A stretch of DNA of 64,000 bases from assembly GCA_964549275.1 (NCBI GenBank), contig CAZJUP010000001.1, forward strand, positions 62,001-126,000, written 5' to 3'. The DNA comes from CAZJUP01 sp964549275 (GTDB lineage Bacteria > Fidelibacterota > Marinisomatia > Marinisomatales > TCS55). A program made the translations under genes and the position numbers. The notes under the pieces were generated by a model. The model ran no database searches. It was not told where the DNA came from and worked only from the letters and a program-made list of their open reading frames with translations. Numbering within the stretch: position 1 is the first letter of the stretch; each line of letters starts with the position of its first letter. Shown one piece after another: positions 45,443 through 54,287 of the stretch.

Positions 45443-47727
45443 AGTGCCTCCTTTAAATGCTGTCTTCCAACTAAGGCCTGTCCCAGAGCAATTCCTCCAT
45501 CGTTTGTTGGTACCTGTTCATGGGTAAAGACCGTGAATCTAGATCGTCTTAAACCCAAGATTAAAGTTTCGAATAATAATGGGTTTTGAAAAACACCTCC
45601 GCTCAAAACCACAGTGTTTATTCCAGTTTCTTTTTTGGCCAAAAGACAAATATCATGAAACAAATTTACAAGTGTTTTATGAAATCGTCCCGCCAGTCTT
45701 GAAAAAGGCTCGTCGTTTTCGATAGCTTTGACGATAGAGTGAAGAATTGGAGCAATCATCATGATGACGGGTTTGGTTTTTTTTGATATAGAGAATTCAA
45801 ATGGTGGGTGATTTAAATGGTCTGCCGCCTGCATAAATTCAATAGCAGCTTGTCCTTCATACCGGATGGTTTGCCGACCACCACACATGGAGGCAACAGC
45901 ATCGAAAAGTCGACCGCAGCTTGAGGTTTGAGGACTGTTTATATTTTTGGTGACCATTTCAACAACAGGGTTGAAATCATGTTCATCTAAAAAGGGGAGA
46001 GTCGGGAGATGGTCAAATGTGGTTTGCAGATAACTGACTGCGGTTCTCCATGGAGCTTTTATGGCGGCATCTCCTCCGGGTAAAGGCAGTGGCTCGAAAT
46101 GGGCGAACCGGTTAAATCCCGAATAATCTCCGATGAGAACTTCTCCTCCCCATATTGATCCGTCCGTCCCGTATCCGGTTCCATCCATAATCAATCCGAT
46201 AACCGGTTTTGATAATTGATGTTCTGCCATACAGGCTGCTAAATGGGCATGATGATGTTGAACCGCAAACAGGGGAGGACCCTGTTCATTTGCCCATTGT
46301 GTGGAGAGATAGCCTGGGTGTAAATCATGAACAATCATTTCCGGTTTTGTCTCAAAGATTTGTTGAAAATGGTCGATGGTTTTTTGAAAAAATGTATAGG
46401 ACTCAAGATTTTCAAGATCACCGATATGTTGGCTCAAAAACGCCAGGTTATCCTTCAAAAGGCATACTGTATTTTTTAATTCTCCTCCTACAGCTAAAAT
46501 GGGTGGTCCTGTTGAATTGACGATTACAGGCCGGGGAACAAAGCCTCTGCTTTTACGAATAATCCGCTTTTTATCCGCCAGATGAATCGTAATGGAATCA
46601 TCACTCCGAAGGTATATATCCCTGTTATGAATCAAAAAATAATCCGCAATACCCTTAAGTCGGTTAAAAGCTTCGCTGTTTTCAATACAAATAGGTTCCT
46701 CGCTTAAATTTGCGCTGGTCATGACAAGGGGAGGTAAATCGTAATGAAAGAGAACATGATGCAATGGTGTATAGGGGAGCATAACTCCTAATCGATCATT
46801 CCCCGGGGCAACATTGGAAGCAATCACTTTGTCATTTTTTCTAATGAGCAATACGATTGGATGTTGGATTGAAAGGAGATCTTCCTCTTCCTCTTTGGAA
46901 ATATTGGCATAGTGACGAACAGTGTTCAAATCCTTCATCATGAGGGCGAGGGGTTTTTCTTCCCGGTGTTTTCGTTGGCGTAGTTTTTGAACCGCCGATT
47001 CATTTGTTGCGTCCACGGCGAGGTGGAAACCACCCAATCCTTTTATGGCTATGCAATGACCGGTTTTAAGTAACGATGCAGCCTGTTCAATTGGATCTTC
47101 CGTTGGTAAATACTTCCCGGTTTCACTGGTTAAACGAACATGAGGACCGCATTCGGGGCAGGCATTCGGCTGAGCGTGAAACCGGCGATCCGACGGATTA
47201 TCATATTCTGACTGACAAGCGGAGCACATTTTAAAATCGGCCATTGATGTAAAGGGGCGATCATAAGGGATGCTGTTAATAATTGTAAATCGAGGACCGC
47301 AATTGGTGCAGTTTATGAAAGGGTACAAATAGCGCCGATCGGCGGGATCGAAAACCTCATGAAGACAGTCGTTACAAACTGTTACATCAGGTGAAATAAG
47401 TGTAGCTACTTTTGTAGTACTTTTTGATGGAAGGATAGAAAAGGATGGTTCTCCATTGGCAGGAATAATTTCCTGCTCTATTTTAGTTATTATGGATAAG
47501 GGGGGACTGTCCTCTTCCAGTGAAGTGATAAATCTATCTAAAAGGACACCAGACCCTTCGGCTTCAATAGCAACTCCGGATGCTGTATTGGTAACCGTGC
47601 CGGTTAGGCCCAGGGTTTTAGCCAAATTAAATACAAACGGGCGAAAGCCCACACCCTGGACGATTCCATTTACAGAAATTCGTTTTCTTTGGCGAAAATC
47701 AGTCTTTAAAGGTTGCCTTTCAGCCAT
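45433..47727 (-). CDS. hypF: Carbamoyltransferase HypF
   Basis: Makes carbamoyl-AMP from carbamoyl phosphate and transfers the group to HypE. Domains in order: acylphosphatase (SVNGIVQGVGFRPFVFNLA), two zinc fingers (CNDCLHE...CTNCGPRF and CSACQSEY...CPECG), a YrdC-like domain (CIAIKGLGGFHLAVDAT) and a C-terminal Kae1-like domain (QHHHAHLAACMAEH, then IMDGTGYGTDGSIWGGE). About 764 residues from ATG 47727; a TTG three codons upstream is also possible and has GGGAGGG before it. It overlaps the end of hypB. Confidence 0.95.
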   Translation of the reverse strand: MAERQPLKTDFRQRKRISVNGIVQGVGFRPFVFNLAKTLGLTGTVTNTASGVAIEAEGSGVLLDRFITSLEEDSPPLSIITKIEQEIIPANGEPSFSILPSKSTTKVATLISPDVTVCNDCLHEVFDPADRRYLYPFINCTNCGPRFTIINSIPYDRPFTSMADFKMCSACQSEYDNPSDRRFHAQPNACPECGPHVRLTSETGKYLPTEDPIEQAASLLKTGHCIAIKGLGGFHLAVDATNESAVQKLRQRKHREEKPLALMMKDLNTVRHYANISKEEEEDLLSIQHPIVLLIRKNDKVIASNVAPGNDRLGVMLPYTPLHHVLFHYDLPPLVMTSANLSEEPICIENSEAFNRLKGIADYFLIHNRDIYLRSDDSITIHLADKKRIIRKSRGFVPRPVIVNSTGPPILAVGGELKNTVCLLKDNLAFLSQHIGDLENLESYTFFQKTIDHFQQIFETKPEMIVHDLHPGYLSTQWANEQGPPLFAVQHHHAHLAACMAEHQLSKPVIGLIMDGTGYGTDGSIWGGEVLIGDYSGFNRFAHFEPLPLPGGDAAIKAPWRTAVSYLQTTFDHLPTLPFLDEHDFNPVVEMVTKNINSPQTSSCGRLFDAVASMCGGRQTIRYEGQAAIEFMQAADHLNHPPFEFSISKKTKPVIMMIAPILHSIVKAIENDEPFSRLAGRFHKTLVNLFHDICLLAKKETGINTVVLSGGVFQNPLLFETLILGLRRSRFTVFTHEQVPTNDGGIALGQALVGRQHLKEALCV

Positions 47728-48482
47728 GTCGTCCAATTATCCATTCCCTCCCCAGTTGTTGCAGACAATTCAAAAAATTTCAAATGATGATTTACAGCCA
47801 AAGCCGCTTGCCTGCAGTGAGCGACATCGAATTCAACATAAGGTAAAAGATCAATTTTATTAATAATGCAGATTTCTGCAGCATCAAACATTGTAGGGTA
47901 TTTATACGGTTTATCATCTCCTTCAGTTACACTGATTATCACCACTTTTTTTGCTTCACCCAAATCAAACAAGGCCGGACAGACAAGATTCCCGACATTC
48001 TCGATAAAAAGGAGTGATTTTTCCTCAGGGTTCAGCTTTTCAATGGCATGGTGAATCATTTCTGCATCCAAATGGCATCCTGTCCCCGTATTGACCTGAA
48101 TAACCGGCACTCCCGTGGAATCAATCCTGTTTGCATCTCTGAGGGTTTGCTGGTCTCCTTCAATAACCGTTATGGGGATGGTTTGGCTTAAACTATGAAT
48201 GGATTTTTCTAATAGAGTTGTTTTGCCGGATCCAGGGGAACTAACCAGGTTGAGTGTAAATATTTTTTTGGCTTCAAAGTATCCACGATTACGTTCCGCC
48301 AATAAATTATTTTTGGAAAGAATATTTTGTTCAACAGTAATCTTCTGTCCCTGATGGTGGTCGTGTTCATAGGAGTGTCCATGCTCATGGTGATGATCAT
48401 GGACATGATGATGTGGTTCTTCTCTGGGTTTTTGAAAAGTCACAGTATCATGGGGTTGGCCGCATCCGCAGGTTTCACACAT
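47706..48482 (-). CDS. hypB: Hydrogenase nickel-incorporation GTPase HypB
   Basis: GTPase that delivers nickel to the hydrogenase large subunit. The N-terminus has the high-affinity metal motif MCETCGCGQPH and a His-rich stretch (HHHVHDHHHEHGHSYEHDHH) able to store nickel. The P-loop is SSPGSGKTTLLEK, switch-like GDQQTLRDANRI and SLLFIENVGNLVCPA follow, and NKIDLLPY is the guanine-specificity motif. Length 258 residues. Located between hypA and hypF. Confidence 0.96.
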   Translation of the reverse strand: MCETCGCGQPHDTVTFQKPREEPHHHVHDHHHEHGHSYEHDHHQGQKITVEQNILSKNNLLAERNRGYFEAKKIFTLNLVSSPGSGKTTLLEKSIHSLSQTIPITVIEGDQQTLRDANRIDSTGVPVIQVNTGTGCHLDAEMIHHAIEKLNPEEKSLLFIENVGNLVCPALFDLGEAKKVVIISVTEGDDKPYKYPTMFDAAEICIINKIDLLPYVEFDVAHCRQAALAVNHHLKFFELSATTGEGMDNWTTWLKGNL

Positions 48483-48490
48483 AATTTGCC

Positions 48491-48832
48491 TCAGTCAACG
48501 TTTATGGATTTTATTGTTAGTTCTTTCCCTTCTAAAATTTCAACGGAAACACCATCGCAGTGGGGACAAAGGGGAAAGAATGTGTCTGTTTTAAAGGATT
48601 TTTGGCAAGAGGTACACCGTCCCTTTCCGGGGACTGAAATGATATTTAAGGCTGCATTTTCTGCCGGGGTGTTTTTGGAGGCAGCCTCAAAACAGAATTC
48701 GAGAGAATCAACCAATACACCGGCCAATTCTCCAATTTCCACATCAATGGTATTGATACATTTCGCCGTGTTTTGTATCGCTGTTTTTGTGGCAATTTCA
48801 ACAATATTCATAGCCAGAGACATCTCATGCAT
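48491..48832 (-). CDS. hypA: Hydrogenase nickel-insertion protein HypA
   Basis: Nickel chaperone partner of HypB. The N-terminal MHEMSLAMNIVEI provides the Ni ligand His2, and the zinc site is formed by CTSCQ and CPHCD near residues 73 and 89. The length of 113 residues is normal. First gene of the hyp operon, divergent from the TetR gene with a palindromic operator between them. Confidence 0.95.
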   Translation of the reverse strand: MHEMSLAMNIVEIATKTAIQNTAKCINTIDVEIGELAGVLVDSLEFCFEAASKNTPAENAALNIISVPGKGRCTSCQKSFKTDTFFPLCPHCDGVSVEILEGKELTIKSINVD

Positions 48833-48896
48833 AAAATCATACCTCAGTGTCCGAAATTACAACATTTATACCTGTGATAAAATAAGAATTGTAAAA

Positions 48897-48916
48897 TATA
48901 GTAAGCACTCACTATA
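48897..48916. promoter_or_regulatory. Probable TetR-family operator between hypA and the tetR-like gene
   Basis: TATAGTAAG and CTCACTATA flank a central CA and match as inverted repeats at 8 of 9 positions. The site is 18 bases ahead of the TetR-family start codon and about 65 bases ahead of hypA. The symmetry is visible; the assignment to the adjacent regulator is by position. Confidence 0.55.
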
Positions 48917-48934
48917 TTAATATATGGAGAAAAT

Positions 48935-49546
48935 ATGGTATCTGTAAGAATGAAACGAAAAGACAGGATGGAGCAAATTCTTGACTGTGCACTGGAATTG
49001 GTAGGAGAAAAGCCCCTGGCTTCAATTAGGACGGCAGAAATTGCAGCAAAAGCCGGTATTTCTGAGGGAGCCATGTTTAAATATTTTGCCACAAAAGATG
49101 ATATTATTGAAGGAATTCGACAGCGGTATCTAAAATTCAGTCATCCTCTAAAATCAGCTAGCGAAATAAATACGGAAGACTCATTTCGGGAATTTTTGGA
49201 TTCTTATCTCCAGAGCATGATTGCCGCCACTCCTCAGAGAATCGCTTATTTACGGTTATTACTTCAAATCAGTATGGACCAACACAGTATGGCCCTCAAA
49301 AAATACGAAAAAATCAAAAATGGACTTTGGAATATTATGGAAAACAGGATTGAATATGGTAAAAAACACTGGGGATATAACCCAACCTTTAATACAAAAA
49401 TTCAGACCCGGTTATTTCATATGGCTATTCTTATGTTTTTTATTGAGCAGGAAGTCTTTGGGGCGAAAGTATTAGATCCACAGGATTTAAATGAGGTAAA
49501 ACAAGTATTAATCGAAAATCTCTTCACTTTACTCAAAAAGGAGTAA
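48935..49546 (+). CDS. TetR/AcrR-family transcriptional regulator
   Basis: 203 residues with an N-terminal TetR helix-turn-helix (IRTAEIAAKAGISEGAMFKY) and a helical ligand-binding C-terminal domain typical of the family. TATGGAGAAAAT gives the ribosome-binding site. It is followed three bases later by a Crp/Fnr regulator, and it is divergent from hypA, so it may control either side. Confidence 0.87.
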   Translation: MVSVRMKRKDRMEQILDCALELVGEKPLASIRTAEIAAKAGISEGAMFKYFATKDDIIEGIRQRYLKFSHPLKSASEINTEDSFREFLDSYLQSMIAATPQRIAYLRLLLQISMDQHSMALKKYEKIKNGLWNIMENRIEYGKKHWGYNPTFNTKIQTRLFHMAILMFFIEQEVFGAKVLDPQDLNEVKQVLIENLFTLLKKE

Positions 49547-49548
49547 AC

Positions 49549-50232
49549 ATGGCAGAAAAAACAAAATTGTGGTATTTAAAAGGGTTTAATCTGTTTGAAG
49601 GTATGGATTCAACAGTAATGGAAGCTTTGGATAAAAATAGCCGGATGAAGAGAAATGAAAAAAAGGAAATTATTTATTTTCCCGAAGAGCCCAGCAATAC
49701 CATATATTTTTTAAAGGAAGGAAAAATTAAAATTTCAAGGATATCAGAAGACGGAAAAACCACGGCTTTGGATTTATTAGGTCCCGGTGAAATTTTTGGA
49801 GAAAGTGCTTTGTTAGGTCAGGAATCTCATGAAAACATTGCAGAAGTTGTAGAAGATGCCATTATCTGCTATATCAGCAAAGATCGATTCCAAGAATTAA
49901 TGGTAGGATCACCTCAATTGAATTTAAGTGTGACCAAATTTATTGGATGGCGTATGAGAAAAATTGAAGCCCATGTAGAAGATTTGGTTTTTAAAAATGC
50001 CCAGGAACGAATTATTGCATTTTTGAAACGGTATACCAACAGCTTTGGAAAATCTTTGGTGGATGGGGTGATGGTTCGTCCATTTTTAACTCATCAGGAA
50101 ATCGCAGACCTTACTGCTACGGCTCGGCAAACCGTTAATGGAGTGCTGCATGAATTGGTGAATGAGGGTAAAATAAAATATTCCCGACGATTTTTTAAAG
50201 TTTTGGATTCATCATGGCTGGTTAAAACATAA
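49549..50232 (+). CDS. Crp/Fnr-family transcriptional regulator
   Basis: 227 residues: an N-terminal cyclic-nucleotide-binding-type beta roll (EGKIKISRISEDGKTTALDL, GPGEIFGESALLG), a long dimer helix, and a C-terminal winged helix with recognition helix LTHQEIADLTATARQTVNGV. It lacks the N-terminal Cys cluster of Fnr, so direct oxygen sensing by Fe-S is unlikely. It forms an operon with the upstream TetR gene and probably the downstream thiol proteins. Confidence 0.88.
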   Translation: MAEKTKLWYLKGFNLFEGMDSTVMEALDKNSRMKRNEKKEIIYFPEEPSNTIYFLKEGKIKISRISEDGKTTALDLLGPGEIFGESALLGQESHENIAEVVEDAIICYISKDRFQELMVGSPQLNLSVTKFIGWRMRKIEAHVEDLVFKNAQERIIAFLKRYTNSFGKSLVDGVMVRPFLTHQEIADLTATARQTVNGVLHELVNEGKIKYSRRFFKVLDSSWLVKT

Positions 50233-50282
50233 ATTGTCACCCTATTGACATTATAACCCAGAATGATGGTGTAAACTTACCC

Positions 50283-50603
50283 ATGGCGATTCAAAATAAA
50301 TCAGGGCAAAACAATATTCTAGTTCAATTGGTCATTCGGGATTCGTGTCAGATATGTGGGAGGGTCAAATTTGAGTTGAAGCGGTTTGCTCAGAATAATA
50401 GCTTGTTAAAACTTCAGGTTTTTGACCTGGAAAACGGAGATACTATTCCCGATTATGCTCAACCTTTTGTCACCCCAGCCATTTGGGTAAATGGGATGCT
50501 ATGGTACTTAGGCAGATTTGAACCCGAGCGATTTGCTGAAAAGATCGGTCATATGATTTTTGACATAAATTCAATTAATCAACATGTTATTATTTCATCT
50601 TAA
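50283..50603 (+). CDS. Small thioredoxin-fold protein with CxxC
   Basis: 106 residues. A redox motif C22-Q-I-C25 in VIRDSCQICGRVKFELKRF and a proline-containing strand FVTPAIWVNGMLWYLG match the minimal thioredoxin/glutaredoxin fold. There is no signal peptide. It lies between the Crp/Fnr regulator and DoxX, so it may work with DoxX in thiol or sulfur redox chemistry; this is inferred from neighbourhood only. Confidence 0.65.
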   Translation: MAIQNKSGQNNILVQLVIRDSCQICGRVKFELKRFAQNNSLLKLQVFDLENGDTIPDYAQPFVTPAIWVNGMLWYLGRFEPERFAEKIGHMIFDINSINQHVIISS

Positions 50604-50638
50604 ACTGAATCAACAAACAAAAAAAAGGAGGCTCCATA

Positions 50639-51049
50639 ATGGATGCATTAAATAAGTTCTCAGGATTGGGTCACTGGTTGCCACGGCTGTCATTGGCTGC
50701 GACATTTTTATATCATGGGTTCCCCAAGTTTGGCATGGCCCAGGGGATGGCTGATATGATGGGCATGCCGGTTATTGCAGTTTATATGCTGGCGCTAATA
50801 GAAGTAGGAGGTGCATTACTGATACTGTGGGGAGGATTTGGTCCGGATTGGGCAACCCGGGTTTCGGGATTAATATTCACGGTTGTGATGCTGGGTGCCA
50901 TAGGCATGGTTCATGCACAACATGGGTGGAATTCTGTGAATATGGGTCCAGACATGCCGGGAAAAGGGATGGAATTCCAAGTGCTGATTTTGACTACATC
51001 TCTATTCTTCGCCTTCAAGGGAAATGGGGCAAATGAAGCTAATAGTTAG
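50639..51049 (+). CDS. DoxX-family membrane protein
   Basis: 136 residues with four hydrophobic segments and the DoxX pattern LSLAATFLYHGFPKFGMAQG at the N-terminus and ALIEVGGALLILWGGFGPDW in the middle. AAAAAAGGAGG precedes the ATG. DoxX proteins are linked to sulfur or oxidative-stress redox membrane complexes, but the exact role is not settled. A strong terminator follows. Confidence 0.85.
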   Translation: MDALNKFSGLGHWLPRLSLAATFLYHGFPKFGMAQGMADMMGMPVIAVYMLALIEVGGALLILWGGFGPDWATRVSGLIFTVVMLGAIGMVHAQHGWNSVNMGPDMPGKGMEFQVLILTTSLFFAFKGNGANEANS

Positions 51050-51076
51050 TTTTTGTTAATTTCCTATTGTATTTAG

Positions 51077-51114
51077 AAAATGGGGGAATAGTTAGACTAT
51101 TCCCCCATTTTTTA
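51077..51114 (+). terminator. Intrinsic terminator after the DoxX gene
   Basis: AAAATGGGGGAATAGT and ACTATTCCCCCATTTT pair perfectly around a short loop and are followed by further T residues. It closes the tetR-crp-thiol-DoxX unit. Confidence 0.92.
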
Positions 51115-51221
51115 ATATTTCACACCAAGAGTTTAAAATTGTATCATGAAGAGAAAAAACATTAGAATTTCTGTTGATAGGATTAATTTTAAACCATTAT
51201 TATACTCATCAGGAGACAAAC

Positions 51222-51446
51222 ATGAAAAATATAAAAATCTATACAACAACTTGGTGTCCTTACTGTAAAGCGGCCAAAAGATTCTTTGATGAAAAGGGAT
51301 GGGCCTATGAAGAAATCAATATCGAAGAAAAAGGGGTCAGCCGCCAAGAACTGGCCACAATCGGAAAAGGAATGTCTGTGCCGCAAATCCTATTTGACGG
51401 AGTTGCCATTGGAGGATACGATGATATGATGAAAAAATATGGATAA
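51222..51446 (+). CDS. Glutaredoxin
   Basis: 74-residue glutaredoxin (GrxC type): active site C12-P-Y-C15 in IYTTTWCPYCKAAKRFF, cis-proline in SVPQILFDG and glycine pair in IGGYDDM. The start is ATG 51222, with AGGAGA seven bases upstream; the frame extends 16 codons further upstream to an unlikely start. Reduces disulfides or glutathione adducts in the cytoplasm. Confidence 0.93.
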   Translation: MKNIKIYTTTWCPYCKAAKRFFDEKGWAYEEINIEEKGVSRQELATIGKGMSVPQILFDGVAIGGYDDMMKKYG

Positions 51447-51566
51447 TATTTATTTCTGATGAAAAGCCTTTAATCATATAAATAGCAAATTCTCTGACAA
51501 CCTTTTTGAAAACCCTGTGTCCTAAGAGTATTATGAAAACGGGGGAAAGTTTCAACGGAGAAATGA

Positions 51567-54203
51567 ATGAGAATTTTAACACTTTTTAGTTTTGTAGTTT
51601 CTATAGTTTTTGGGATGCCGTCCAAGGATAAACCTGCTTACCAAGCGGAAAGAAGTACACAAATAATTACTTTGGATGGCTCACTGAATGAGGACATTTG
51701 GGAAAGCGCTTCAACAACAACGGGGTTAATTCAACAAAGCCCGAATTCCGGTGAAGAAGCAACTCAAAAAACTGTAGTACGGTTGATTTATGATGACCAT
51801 TATGTTTATGTTGGCGCAAGAATGTATGATTCAGAACCGGATAAAATTGCTGCCCAGCTTTTTAGACGGGATGGCAATGGATATACAGACTGGTTCGAAG
51901 TTCTCATTGACAGTTATTACGATCACCGAACTGCATTTGGATTTCAAGTCAACCCTAAAGGGGTTAAAAAAGATAATCTATATTACAATGATGATGATGT
52001 AGACGAAACCTGGGATGCCGTTTGGGAAGCAGCCACTCAAATGGATGCGGAAGGTTGGACTGCTGAAATTCGGATTCCATTCAGTCAATTGCGATATAAT
52101 GGAAAAGGACCGAATAAAACCTGGGGAATTCAATTTTGGCGATATATCGCACGAAATGGGGAAGCGCTGTTTTGGGCTCCTATTCTTCAGGAAACCCAAG
52201 GGTTTGTTTCTCAGTTTGGAACCTTAACCGGAATAAATACAACAACGAATCCCAAACGGCTGGAAATTATGCCATACTCTTCAGGGCAATTGGTGCGTGA
52301 AGAGGGTGATAAGGCCAATCCTTATTACAACGAAAATAATTTAGCAAGAAATATGGGTGTAGATTTTAAATATGGGTTGGGATCCAACTTCACACTCACT
52401 GGGACTATAAATCCGGATTTCGGACAGGTTGAAGTGGATCCGGCAGTTGTCAATTTATCTGCATACGAAACTTTTTTTGAGGAGCGGCGCCCCTTTTTCC
52501 TTGAAGGAACAGATATTTTTAATTTTGGCCGGACCGTAACGAATAACAGCAATTCTCCGCAGATTTTCTATTCAAGAAGAATTGGACGTCAGCCCCGGGG
52601 ATGGGTAACCAGCCCCGATGCGGTTTATACAGACGTTCCTGACCAAACCACCATTATAGCTGCAGTAAAATTAAGTGGAAAAACGAGCCATGGCTGGTCT
52701 CTGGGTCTGATGAATGCTGTAACGGCTGAAGAGACAGCCAGTTATAAGGATTCATCTGGATCGGAAAAAACTGAACCGGTAGAACCCTTGAGCAATAATC
52801 TTGTCTTTCGATTTAAAAAGGATTTAAAGGAAGGTAAGTCCAATATTGGCGGTTTTTTAACATCGAATCATAAAAATTTAACTACAGATCAATTTAAAAC
52901 TTTGCTGCGGAAAAACGCCACTGTTGGTGGTATAGATTTTGAACACCGCCTTAAAAATGAAGATTGGATTATCAGTGGCTTTTTCTCATTAGGAAATATA
53001 ACCGGAAGCGAAGAAGTTATTACTAAAGCACAGCGATCCCCGGCACGATATTTTCAGAGGCCGGATGCAGATTATGTCTCGGTGGATTCAACGGCAAAAT
53101 CTTTAAGCGGGTATTCAACCGAATTATCTGTTTCAAAAAACAGCGGAAAGCATTGGAGAGGATCCTTAACCTATGGTGAAATCAGTCCCGGTTATGAAAT
53201 TAATGATTTGGGTTTTCAGCAAAGCTCAGATTACCGATCCATTAATTCTTTATTAATATACCTGGAAAATACACCGGGGAAGCACATTCGAAACTGGAAT
53301 GCCTATGCAGGGAACTGGTCGAGTTGGACTTTCGGAAATCAGCATTCCGGATTTGGATTGTTTTATGGTGGAAACATAACCTTAAACAATTTCTGGTATT
53401 TGGGGTTTGGCGGTAATTTTGGACTCCCCGGGAAAAATATAATCCTAACCCGTGGAGGACCGACATCAGAACGTCCCCAAGACTGGAGAGTACGGTTTAA
53501 TATCAGATCGGATAGAAGAAAAAAAGTGGTTTTTGGTGTTGGAAGTAGTTTTCGGGAAGACCTTAGTGGGGAGTACGATCAATTTATCTGGGGGAATATG
53601 ACGGTTAGACCCATCCCATCCCTGTCCATTGAATTGGAAGCAGAGATGGGAAAGGAGAAAGATACAGACCAGTATATCTCGCAATTTGAGGATGCATTGG
53701 CCGAAAATACCTATGGAACGCGATACATTTTTTCCGATATTGAATCCGCCACTCAATCTATTTCAGCGCAGATAGATTGGACCTTTTCCCCGGATTTAAC
53801 GCTACAGTTTTATGTTTCTCCGTTTGTAACTGCCTATAATTATATTGCATTTAAAGAGTTTAAAAAGCCCGGTAAATTTGAATTTGATTATTATGGGAAT
53901 GATATTGGAACACTAGAGGTTGATGAGCATGGGAATTCTAAAATTGATCCCGATGGTACAGGTCCTGCAGAATCCTTTAGTCTTTCAAATCGGGATTTCA
54001 ATTTTCGTTCTGTTAGGTTGAATGCCGTACTGCGATGGGAGTATCGCTCTGGATCCACGCTCTATTTTGTCTGGCAGCAGGAAAGAGATGATTTTGTGGG
54101 AGGACTGGGGAAGTTAAATCTTTCAAATGATTATGAAGGGTTGTTTAAAAAGCAGCCGGTGAATACCTTTGTGATTAAAGCATCCTATTGGTTTGGATAT
54201 TAA
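51567..54203 (+). CDS. DUF5916 outer-membrane protein with CBM9-like N-terminal domain
   Basis: 878 residues with signal peptide (LTLFSFVVSIVFG). Residues about 30-220 form a carbohydrate-binding family 9-like beta-sandwich (ITLDGSLNEDIWESA, DDHYVYVGARMYDSEPDKI), followed by the DUF5916 region (DFGQVEVDPAVVNLSAYETF, FFEERRPFFLEGTDIF) and a C-terminal beta-barrel alternating aromatic strands and ending in FVIKASYWFGY. The binding partner is unknown. GGAGA precedes the ATG. Such proteins are common in FCB-group bacteria and near peptidase genes. Confidence 0.88.
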   Translation: MRILTLFSFVVSIVFGMPSKDKPAYQAERSTQIITLDGSLNEDIWESASTTTGLIQQSPNSGEEATQKTVVRLIYDDHYVYVGARMYDSEPDKIAAQLFRRDGNGYTDWFEVLIDSYYDHRTAFGFQVNPKGVKKDNLYYNDDDVDETWDAVWEAATQMDAEGWTAEIRIPFSQLRYNGKGPNKTWGIQFWRYIARNGEALFWAPILQETQGFVSQFGTLTGINTTTNPKRLEIMPYSSGQLVREEGDKANPYYNENNLARNMGVDFKYGLGSNFTLTGTINPDFGQVEVDPAVVNLSAYETFFEERRPFFLEGTDIFNFGRTVTNNSNSPQIFYSRRIGRQPRGWVTSPDAVYTDVPDQTTIIAAVKLSGKTSHGWSLGLMNAVTAEETASYKDSSGSEKTEPVEPLSNNLVFRFKKDLKEGKSNIGGFLTSNHKNLTTDQFKTLLRKNATVGGIDFEHRLKNEDWIISGFFSLGNITGSEEVITKAQRSPARYFQRPDADYVSVDSTAKSLSGYSTELSVSKNSGKHWRGSLTYGEISPGYEINDLGFQQSSDYRSINSLLIYLENTPGKHIRNWNAYAGNWSSWTFGNQHSGFGLFYGGNITLNNFWYLGFGGNFGLPGKNIILTRGGPTSERPQDWRVRFNIRSDRRKKVVFGVGSSFREDLSGEYDQFIWGNMTVRPIPSLSIELEAEMGKEKDTDQYISQFEDALAENTYGTRYIFSDIESATQSISAQIDWTFSPDLTLQFYVSPFVTAYNYIAFKEFKKPGKFEFDYYGNDIGTLEVDEHGNSKIDPDGTGPAESFSLSNRDFNFRSVRLNAVLRWEYRSGSTLYFVWQQERDDFVGGLGKLNLSNDYEGLFKKQPVNTFVIKASYWFGY

Positions 54204-54287
54204 CAGGGGATTATACTTTTAGTGATAGTATCAGTTGATATGCCCCGTCTAAAGATGTAACTTTTTTGTATGAAAAGGAGTTTCCTT

